Assembly (NCBI GenBank): GCA_903911355.1
Contig: CAIWDD010000068.1
Coordinates: 1-32,962, forward strand
Direction of reading: 5' to 3'
Origin: an uncultured Nodularia sp.
Lineage (GTDB): Bacteria > Cyanobacteriota > Cyanobacteriia > Cyanobacteriales > Nostocaceae
Length of the DNA: 32,962 bases
A model generated the notes under the pieces. It was not told where the DNA came from, searched no databases, and was given only the letters and a program-made list of their open reading frames with translations. The translations under genes and the position numbers were made by a program. Shown piece after piece: positions 26,503-32,962 of this stretch. Position 1 is the first letter of the stretch, and the number at the start of each line of letters is the position of its first letter.

Positions 26503-27348
26503 CTAATTTAGCAATACTTGCTTTGCTGCAACTTCCATCAGCTTTTCTCTGCTTTCTCTCCCTTGTTTTAATTTGGCTTCTAAGGTATCGCACAGGGACA
26601 TCAGGCGATCGCACTTCTCTACAATCCTTTTTTGTTCCGCAAGGGGTGGGAGGGGGAATGGATTTTGGGCTACGTAGTTATTAGGAACTCGCTTTTGACC
26701 TGCGGTTCCTGTTATAATGGGAATCGCATTTTTGATAAAGGATACAGACTTAAAATAAATCAAGACATATTCAGGATATGTGAGATTATTAATAGGTCTA
26801 AAAATATGCAATTCAGTTGTCCCTGCTCCAGCCTGATTTTTTAACCCTCGCATAACACAAGACTTACCATTCTGAAAACAAGGGGTAATCTTAGCAATAG
26901 CAACATCCCCTTCAGCAAAATGTGTAAATCCTTTTTTAACTTCCCCCCATTTCCTAGTCTCATACTTAAGTGGATTACCATATTTTTGTGGTATTAGGTT
27001 CATTGGAATGAATGCTACATCCAAATCATCTGGTAAACCATTTCTTGGATTAATCAAGCCAATTGTTTCTAAATTAGTCCAGCACCAATTACCGGGCAAA
27101 ATTTCTAAATCTAGCTCTTCTTCATTCGATAAATTTAAATCAGCTTTTTGTGTTTTATTGCCATAACTTAATTGTTGCTTTTTACAAATTATTCTATCTA
27201 ACAGAACTGAAGCAGGTTCATCATTTGGATCTTGTCTTACAAGCTTACCCATGACAGCCAATTGCAAAATCAACTCCCGCAACTTAGCTGTTGCATTTGG
27301 CGCATCAGTCAACAATTCAAAATTTTGAAAAAAAGTATCTACTTTCAT
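26503..27348 (-). CDS. hsdS: Type I restriction-modification specificity subunit, half-size (one TRD)
   Basis: The 281-residue protein recognises the DNA target of the Type I system. Residues about 15-50 (KLRELILQLAVMGKLV) are a conserved helical segment. Residues about 85-230 form one target recognition domain (LPGNWCWTNLETIG to AGQKRVPNNYVAQ). Then PLPPLAEQKRIVEKCDRLMS and a long helix close the protein. Standard HsdS proteins are 400-600 residues with two such domains, so this is a half subunit. Half subunits can pair in other systems and then read a symmetric split target. The start overlaps the PIN gene stop as ATGA, so it is translationally coupled to the toxin gene. Confidence 0.85.
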   Translation of the reverse strand: MKVDTFFQNFELLTDAPNATAKLRELILQLAVMGKLVRQDPNDEPASVLLDRIICKKQQLSYGNKTQKADLNLSNEEELDLEILPGNWCWTNLETIGLINPRNGLPDDLDVAFIPMNLIPQKYGNPLKYETRKWGEVKKGFTHFAEGDVAIAKITPCFQNGKSCVMRGLKNQAGAGTTELHIFRPINNLTYPEYVLIYFKSVSFIKNAIPIITGTAGQKRVPNNYVAQNPFPLPPLAEQKRIVEKCDRLMSLCDTLEAKLKQGRESREKLMEVAAKQVLLN

Positions 27349-27767
27349 TTAAACGGATTCACAATTTCTAATTTATTATCTACCAATAACCCATGGTGCA
27401 TATCTTCAGAATAGAGAATACTTGCTCCCCCAGCTAAAGCACAAGCAACAATTAAACTATCCCAAAAAGAGAACTTATATCTACTCCTAAGATGAGAAGA
27501 GTTCACAAAAATATCACGATTAAATGTAACTATGTGATAACCTTGATCAAATGCCTCTATTAACTGTGTGATTTTCTGCTCAGTAAAAGAAGATTTTTTA
27601 ATGAGATTAAGACATACTTCATTAATAACTTGTGTACTAATGATTACCCCTTCACCATTGACTAAACCACAAGCTATATGGCGTTTGTCAATGTATTCAT
27701 GATTTGCCAGGGCATAAATCCAGATATTAGAATCTAGAAAATGTCCATTCTCATGAATTGCGGTCAT
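27345..27767 (-). CDS. PIN-domain ribonuclease toxin (VapC-like)
   Basis: The 140-residue protein is a PIN-domain nuclease. HFLDSNIWIYAL supplies the first acidic residue, STQVINEVCLN the conserved Glu, and FWDSLIVACALAGGASILYSEDMHHG the remaining acidic residues that hold the metal ions. Such toxins cut RNA, often tRNA. It overlaps the preceding antitoxin gene by 17 bases and the hsdS start by 4, so it is fully embedded in the restriction-modification operon. All catalytic acids seem present. Confidence 0.88.
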   Translation of the reverse strand: MTAIHENGHFLDSNIWIYALANHEYIDKRHIACGLVNGEGVIISTQVINEVCLNLIKKSSFTEQKITQLIEAFDQGYHIVTFNRDIFVNSSHLRSRYKFSFWDSLIVACALAGGASILYSEDMHHGLLVDNKLEIVNPFK

Positions 27768-27975
27768 AAATCTCCTCTCGTGTCAAAGGTGGCCATTCAA
27801 ACTCAACCGGATGCTCCATGAGTTCAGCAATAATATTTACTGCTGCTGTTCTTTTAACTTTTTTCATCACAATTACTTTTACAGACTCTCCATCTAGTTC
27901 TCCTTGATAAATTTGGGGAATTTGAATTACACCATCTTTGACAATACCTTGGAATTCTACTACTTCCATCTGCAT
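27751..27975 (-). CDS. Antitoxin of the PIN toxin
   Basis: The 74-residue protein starts with a VEFQGIVKDGVIQIPQIYQG segment that resembles the beta-strand N-terminus of small VapB/DUF2281-type antitoxins. It ends in an acidic tail (FEWPPLTREEIYDR) able to bind a toxin. It is paired with the downstream PIN gene by a 17-base overlap. GGAGATGAG precedes the ATG. It starts 39 bases after hsdM. The family assignment rests on size, context and style of sequence. Confidence 0.75.
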   Translation of the reverse strand: MQMEVVEFQGIVKDGVIQIPQIYQGELDGESVKVIVMKKVKRTAAVNIIAELMEHPVEFEWPPLTREEIYDRNS

Positions 27976-28014
27976 AATCTCATCTCCAGATATTTTCAGA
28001 TATTTTGTTTCTAT

Positions 28015-29472
28015 CTATGATTCTATAGTTTGATCAACTTGATCATTCAAAGCTGACATCAACTCAAATTTTAACTTACCGCGCACATCACCCAACTCAG
28101 CCATGAGTTTGTGATACTCTGCTAACATTTCATCTAAATCAGCTTGTGCTACATCCACTTGGTGGGGATTCTTAATATCTAGGTTGTAATTATTCGCCTT
28201 TAAATCAGTAATTGTAACTTTCCACGCAAATTCATTCTCCTCGCGCTTATCCCACCATTCCTGCTCTGGTGCAAATTCCTCAAAGCGAATCGGCTTAGTT
28301 TTAGAATATGACTTATACCCCTCTGGGTAGGGGTGTTCATAATACCAGATGGTTTCTGTGGGTTCCCCTTTGGTGAAAAATAGCAGATTAGTCTTAATAC
28401 CTGTGTAGGGATTAAATACCCCATTAGGTAACCGCACAATTGTATGTAGATTGCAATCTTGCAGCAGTTTTTCCTTAATGCGAGTCTTCACACCTTCCCC
28501 AAACAGGGTTCCATCTGGTAAAACTATTGCGCCTCTACCGCCTTCTTTAAGTAAATTAGCAATCAGCACTAAGAATAAATCTGCGGTTTCCCTGGTGCGG
28601 AAGGTAGCGGGGAAATTATCCTCAATTCCATCTTCTTCCATCCCCCCAAAAGGCGGATTAGTAATAATGACATCTACCCGTTCTTGAGGACTGTAGTCCC
28701 GCAATGGTCGCGCCAAAGTATTATCATGTTCAGCGGCGGGTATATCAATACCATGTAAAATCAAATTAGTGATACACAGGTTATAAGGTAAAGGCTTTTT
28801 CTCAGTTCCGCAAATTGTCCTTTGCAGAATTTGTGGGACATCAGCACTTTGGAAATGTTGGCGAATATAATCAATAGTTGCTGTTAAAAAGCCACCTGTA
28901 CCACAAGCGGGGTCAAGGACAATTTCCCCTAATTGCGGTTTGATTCTATCGACAATAAACTTAGTCACCGCACGGGGAGTATAATATTCTCCTGCATTTC
29001 CCGCACTTTGTAAATCTTGGAGAATCTTTTCATAAATTTCGCTGAACTGTTTTTTCTGCTCTTTTTTATTAAAGTCAATTTCATTAAGTTTGTTAATTAC
29101 TTGGCGGATGAGAGTACCATTTTTCATATAATTGTAGGCATCTTCAAATACCTTACCAATCATTTGCCCACGGGGATCAGTGGCGGTAGTTCTCAGGTCT
29201 TTGAGAGTTTTAAATAAAGCATGATCGACAAAATCTAGTAAAGCATCTCCGGTAATTCCTTCTGAATCCGTAGCCCAGTTACGCCAGCGCAAACCTTCAG
29301 GAATAGGAGATTTATAATTATCCTCTAGGAGTTCGTATTCTTGTTCACGAGCATCAAAAACCTTGAGGAAAATCATCCAAACTAATTGACTGATGCGTTG
29401 CGCGTCACCATCAACGCCCGCATCTTTGCGCATGGTATCTTGAATACTTTTAATTGTAGTGCTGATGGACAT
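28015..29472 (-). CDS. hsdM: Type I restriction-modification methyltransferase subunit
   Basis: The 485-residue N6-adenine methyltransferase works with HsdS and HsdR. The N-terminal helical HsdM_N domain covers about residues 5-140. AGEYYTPRAVTKFI follows near 160, motif I DPACGTGGF is at 187-195 and the catalytic NPPF at 272-275. A C-terminal helical segment (HQVDVAQADLDEMLAEYHKL) should contact HsdS. Length is normal. It is separated from hsdR by 259 bases that contain a TIR-bounded element, and from hsdS by the toxin-antitoxin pair. Confidence 0.94.
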   Translation of the reverse strand: MSISTTIKSIQDTMRKDAGVDGDAQRISQLVWMIFLKVFDAREQEYELLEDNYKSPIPEGLRWRNWATDSEGITGDALLDFVDHALFKTLKDLRTTATDPRGQMIGKVFEDAYNYMKNGTLIRQVINKLNEIDFNKKEQKKQFSEIYEKILQDLQSAGNAGEYYTPRAVTKFIVDRIKPQLGEIVLDPACGTGGFLTATIDYIRQHFQSADVPQILQRTICGTEKKPLPYNLCITNLILHGIDIPAAEHDNTLARPLRDYSPQERVDVIITNPPFGGMEEDGIEDNFPATFRTRETADLFLVLIANLLKEGGRGAIVLPDGTLFGEGVKTRIKEKLLQDCNLHTIVRLPNGVFNPYTGIKTNLLFFTKGEPTETIWYYEHPYPEGYKSYSKTKPIRFEEFAPEQEWWDKREENEFAWKVTITDLKANNYNLDIKNPHQVDVAQADLDEMLAEYHKLMAELGDVRGKLKFELMSALNDQVDQTIES

Positions 29473-29513
29473 AATAAATTTTGTCTTTGTCCCGTTTGTC
29501 CTAGTGGGTTGGT

Positions 29514-29707
29514 CAATGTAAGAGGATGTTTGTCAAGTCATGATTAGAGTATCAACTATTGTTTTACCCCTCCCTAACCCTCCCCTTGTCAGGGGAGGGG
29601 ACTGGATTTTATGGTTTTTTGTGTGTTCGGTGTGTTCCCTGTTCCCTGTTCCCTGTTCCCTAAGATAAAAATTACCTCTTGAAAACTTATCAAACATCCT
29701 CCAATGT
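29514..29707 (-). mobile_element. MITE-like element family B, copy 2, with flanking repeat
   Basis: The element spans about 29521-29701 and is homologous in reverse orientation to the one at 18026-18198. Its TIRs are GAGGATGTTTG and CAAACATCCTC. CAATGT directly flanks it at 29514-29519 and 29702-29707, a likely target-site duplication. Inside are four CCCTGTT heptamers, the C-rich tract 29567-29585 (G-rich on the minus strand) and the strong hairpin 29580-29600. It sits between hsdR and hsdM and must alter their co-transcription. Confidence 0.78.
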
Positions 29708-29731
29708 TAACCAGGATACTGGTAAACCCCA

Positions 29732-32068
29732 CTACATAGCAAGGTCATAAATTTTCTGTTTTAATTCTTGCAAAATTTGTAAATAATTCTGCTTACCGCC
29801 AAAAATATTAATGATCTCTAAGGGAGTACCTAAATCACTGATTGGTTTAACTTTCAACACATCCAGAGTTTCAATATCTTCAACTCCCCGATCAGCGTAC
29901 TTATCTAACAAAGCATTTAAAACCATTCTGGCTTGTTCCCCATACCTGCTAAAGTAGTTACCCTTGCGGACATTGTTCGCTCTTTCCTTCCGTGTCAGTG
30001 GTGGTTGGTCAAAGACCACATGACAAATTAAATCTAAGGGGTCAAAATCCTGACCAATCTCTTTTTCTAAAGCTTCCCAAAGTACACCCAATTCTTGTAA
30101 CTCCTGAATAATCGCCTGTTTCTGCTCACTAGAGCGCCATTTTTTTAAGAAAACATCTAATGAGGCGTACTCCTGAGTTACTGTTTTGCGAGTATAATCT
30201 TTAATTGATTCTGTAATTAGCTTACCGTCTTTACCGTAGTATTGCTCCCTAATCACAGCAACGGCGACTTCTTCATCTGCAACTACATACTTTTCTCGCT
30301 TCTGCTTGGGGATAATTTCACCATCATCTATGATTTGCTCATCATCCCCATCATCAGGGGGATTAATTGGGTCACCGGATTTGGGTTGATAAATTTGTAC
30401 AGGTTCACCATCAAAATCAGGGTCAGCAAATAACTGGGTTGCTTTCTTAAAATCTATAATGGTGAAGAACATTTTACCGTAATCTTCATCAATGCGAGTT
30501 CCCCGCCCAACAATCTGCTTAAATTTAGTCATAGACAGAATGCGCTGATCTAAAACAATCAACTTGCAAGTTTTAGCATCAACACCGGTGGTGAGTAACT
30601 CAGAGGTGGTAACAATGGTGGGATATTTACTTTCTGGGTTGATAAAATTATCTAATTCTGCCTTACCTTGAGCATCATCCCCAGTAATTCGCATAATGTA
30701 GCGACTATTCTCGGCGACTAAATCAGTATTTTCATTCACCAATGCTACCCGCATCCGTTCCGCGTGGTCTGTGGTTTCACAAAAAATGATAGTTTTGGCA
30801 AAGCGATCGCTGGATTTGAGATAATCAGAAACTATCCGCCCTACTAACTCAGTGCGCTTCTCTAACACCAGGGTTTTATCAAAATCTTGCTGATTAAATA
30901 TCTGGTCGGGAATTTCTTGACCGTATTTATCCCGTTGTCCTGGTTTCGGTTTCCATCCACTCAAGTCTAGATCAAAATCAATGCGAATAACTTTATAAGG
31001 AGCTAAAAAGCCATCTTCAATCCCTTGTTTCAGGGAATAGGTAAAAACTGGGTCACCAAAATAATCAATATTAGAAACTTCCGCTGTTTCCCTGGGGGTA
31101 GCTGTCAAGCCAATCTGGGTAGCGCTGCTAAAATAGGTTAAAATATCTCGCCATGCTGAATCCTCATTGGCGCTTCCCCGATGGCACTCATCTATTATAA
31201 TGAGGTCAAAAAAATCTGGAGAAAATTGGCGATAAATGTTTTTCGCCGCTTCATTTCCCGTCACTGCTTGATATAGGGAAAGATAAATTTCATAGGATTT
31301 ATCTATCTGTCGCTGCTTAATTTTCGTCATTTTTGAGCCAAAGGGTTTAAAATCATTGACTCTAGTTTGATCAATTAAAATGTTGCGGTCTGCTAAAAAC
31401 AGAATACGCTTTTTTGCTCCCGACTTCCACAACCGCCAAATAATTTGAAAAGCTGTAAAAGTTTTACCTGTACCCGTGGCCATCACTAACAAAATCCGGT
31501 TTTGTCCTTTGGCGATCGCCTCAATTGTGCGGTTAATAGCAATCTGTTGATAATAGCGGGGTTGTTTTTGATCAGGACTGGGGTAGTAATCTTGGGAAAT
31601 AATCCCCTGAATTTCCCAGTCAATCCCCTTGTAATTACAGTATTTTTGCCAAAGCTCTTGCGGTGTGGGGAACTGGTCAAGGGGAATTTCTCGCTCTCGC
31701 TGTCCCTGGGTCGTAGTGCGATCGCACATCATAAAAGCGTCCCCATTAGAACTAAAGATGAATGGGACATCAATTAATTCCCCAGTGGCGATCGCCTGTT
31801 GCATTCCCGCGCTCACACTGTGATGATTATCCTTAGCCTCAATCACAGCTAATGGTACACCGGGTTTGTAATACAGCACATAATCCGCGCGTTTTTGTTT
31901 ACCCCGAATAGCAAGCTTACCCTTAACAATCACCCTCCCCTTTGTCAGCGTTACTTCCTCTCGAATCTGAGTATTGATATTCCATCCCTGATTCACTAAA
32001 GCTGGTGTGATGTACTTTGTACAGATATCACGTTCACTTAAAGATTTCTTATCAATAGCTTCTGACAT
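29732..32068 (-). CDS. hsdR: Type I restriction endonuclease subunit, helicase-nuclease
   Basis: The 778-residue protein is of the EcoEI-like R-subunit type. A PD-(D/E)XK nuclease lies at residues about 30-110 with Asp62 and Glu77-Ala-Lys79. The SF2 translocase shows Walker A ATGTGKT at 197-203, DECH at 293-296, GLTATP near 318 and [10 protein letters not shown] near 515. A C-terminal helical domain for binding the methylase core follows. Motor and nuclease motifs are intact, so it should be able to cut unmodified DNA when joined to HsdM and HsdS. It is the first gene of the operon, an unusual R-M-S order with an insertion element after it. Confidence 0.94.
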   Translation of the reverse strand: MSEAIDKKSLSERDICTKYITPALVNQGWNINTQIREEVTLTKGRVIVKGKLAIRGKQKRADYVLYYKPGVPLAVIEAKDNHHSVSAGMQQAIATGELIDVPFIFSSNGDAFMMCDRTTTQGQREREIPLDQFPTPQELWQKYCNYKGIDWEIQGIISQDYYPSPDQKQPRYYQQIAINRTIEAIAKGQNRILLVMATGTGKTFTAFQIIWRLWKSGAKKRILFLADRNILIDQTRVNDFKPFGSKMTKIKQRQIDKSYEIYLSLYQAVTGNEAAKNIYRQFSPDFFDLIIIDECHRGSANEDSAWRDILTYFSSATQIGLTATPRETAEVSNIDYFGDPVFTYSLKQGIEDGFLAPYKVIRIDFDLDLSGWKPKPGQRDKYGQEIPDQIFNQQDFDKTLVLEKRTELVGRIVSDYLKSSDRFAKTIIFCETTDHAERMRVALVNENTDLVAENSRYIMRITGDDAQGKAELDNFINPESKYPTIVTTSELLTTGVDAKTCKLIVLDQRILSMTKFKQIVGRGTRIDEDYGKMFFTIIDFKKATQLFADPDFDGEPVQIYQPKSGDPINPPDDGDDEQIIDDGEIIPKQKREKYVVADEEVAVAVIREQYYGKDGKLITESIKDYTRKTVTQEYASLDVFLKKWRSSEQKQAIIQELQELGVLWEALEKEIGQDFDPLDLICHVVFDQPPLTRKERANNVRKGNYFSRYGEQARMVLNALLDKYADRGVEDIETLDVLKVKPISDLGTPLEIINIFGGKQNYLQILQELKQKIYDLAM

Positions 32069-32179
32069 AAAAGGTTAGCTGAAACTCTAGGTGTGTCAAC
32101 ACAAAAATACACAACCTCAGTATACAAGATTGGGTAGTAACCTTGATGCATTATTTCAACCACAACCGCTCACCCTCTC

Positions 32180-32761
32180 CTAATTTAACCGAAGACTGGG
32201 GGAGACCAAGATTTGATTAACGGTAATGTTTACATCTGGTAGGGCGAGAATTGTTAAATTTTGACCAGCGGTGAATTTTCGCATCAGCTGATAACCTGTA
32301 TCTGTGGGTTGTTGATAAACTTCGATAATTTGTGAGTTAATATCTACTAACCAAACTTCCATGATCTTTGCTTGTGCATATAAGGGGATTTTCTCCTCTC
32401 GGTCATACATGACAGTAGAATCACTCACCTCAATTAACAAAAAAATATCCTCAGCTTGGGGGTGTGCGGTTTCATAAAAATCATCTCGGTGTTTGAGTAA
32501 TGCCACATCTGGCTGAGGTTCTGAGTTATTATTTAATACAACGGGATTTTGAGCCGCAACTATCACCTGTTTCCCTAACAACTGCACCAACAAATTCACT
32601 AGTCGATTTACACAAGCTGCGTGTTTTGTCCCAATGGGCGACATCTCCAGAATTTCCCCCCGAATCAATTCTACTCGGTCATTCTCTGTGAGAATTTCCG
32701 ACTCCACCATTTTGTGATATTCCTCAACTGTAAATTTCCGTCTTAGCAATTGCACAGACAT
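32180..32761 (-). CDS. Uma2 family putative endonuclease (DUF820)
   Basis: The 193-residue protein belongs to the Uma2 family, very abundant in cyanobacteria, with a PD-(D/E)XK-type fold. FTVEEYHKMVESEIL and DRVELIRGEILEMSPIG open it. EPQPDVALLK supplies the catalytic Asp and FLLIEVSDST the Glu. KIPLYAQAKIMEVWLVD follows. Biological substrates are not established. It precedes hsdR by about 110 bases on the same strand but is probably an independent unit. Confidence 0.88.
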   Translation of the reverse strand: MSVQLLRRKFTVEEYHKMVESEILTENDRVELIRGEILEMSPIGTKHAACVNRLVNLLVQLLGKQVIVAAQNPVVLNNNSEPQPDVALLKHRDDFYETAHPQAEDIFLLIEVSDSTVMYDREEKIPLYAQAKIMEVWLVDINSQIIEVYQQPTDTGYQLMRKFTAGQNLTILALPDVNITVNQILVSPSLRLN

Positions 32762-32852
32762 GATGACCTCTACTTTTTTGCTGGAATATCAAGAGTGATG
32801 GGCGGTTTTACCATCCCCTTACCACTCCCGCAACGAAATAATATAACCAAAT

Positions 32853-32952
32853 AATATAACCTTTTTCAGGCTGATGAAGTACACACCTATTCCCTGTTCC
32901 CTGTTACCTCAAACTAAAAAAATGTACCTCACGAGCATGGGAAATGCTATAT
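32853..32952. repeat. Dispersed repeat family A, copy 2
   Basis: This unit is nearly identical to the repeat at 13933-14040 and in the same orientation, from ATATAACCTTTTTCAGGCT to GAGCATGGGAAATGCTATA. It ends near the right window edge. Confidence 0.8.
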
Positions 32953-32962
32953 AAACATATAA

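Noticed and set aside
29017-29217. Plus-strand frame inside hsdM
   Set aside because: It is hydrophobic only because it is antisense to a charged segment. No ribosome binding site or homologous feature is seen.

Overview
The window comes from a cyanobacterium, most likely a filamentous, heterocyst-type member of the Nostocales. The evidence is the frequent HIP1 octamer (GCGATCGC), the short tandem repeat of the AGGGAAC type, a CobN-type chelatase, and above all the gene block peptidoglycan-binding protein / furA / sigC. As I recall, that block matches alr1690 / all1691 / all1692 of Anabaena sp. PCC 7120. Species cannot be fixed from the sequence alone.

Left part (1-8.2 kb), mostly minus strand: the 5' portion of a group II intron (start of its reverse transcriptase plus upstream ribozyme domains) that splits a histidine-phosphatase gene; a stand-alone FAD oxidoreductase resembling the N-terminal half of cyanobacterial SelD fusions; a YefM/YoeB toxin-antitoxin pair with recognisable TGTACA operators; a DUF4114 Ig-like protein; a FAD amine-oxidase/carotene-desaturase-like gene wrecked by an internal deletion; and a GAF-containing hybrid-free sensor histidine kinase.

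Core part (8.4-17.9 kb): cobN and a peptidoglycan-binding protein form a plus-strand pair that converges on furA with a 9-bp gap. Then come sigC, gpsA and lipA on the minus strand and a tRNA-Pro(CGG). The furA arrangement should give the furA antisense transcript described in Anabaena.

Mixed part (18-26.4 kb): a DUF29 gene, an orphan N6-adenine DNA methyltransferase and a 3' fragment of a second DUF29 copy form an accessory islet. After it comes the glycine cleavage operon gcvT-gcvH-gcvP, whose GcvH needs the lipoyl cofactor made with LipA, and a lumenal pentapeptide-repeat protein.

Right part (26.5-32.8 kb), minus strand: a Type I restriction-modification operon in the order hsdR, miniature element, hsdM, antitoxin, PIN toxin, and a half-size hsdS. 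An Uma2-family gene lies beside it.

Several small dispersed repeats tie the accessory regions together. A ~175-bp element with terminal inverted repeats (TIRs) occurs twice in inverted orientation and carries a canonical G-quadruplex motif that competes with a hairpin. A second ~100-bp family occurs twice, and one copy is a hybrid of both families. The most notable biology is the toxin-antitoxin pair nested in the Type I RM operon together with a single-TRD specificity subunit.
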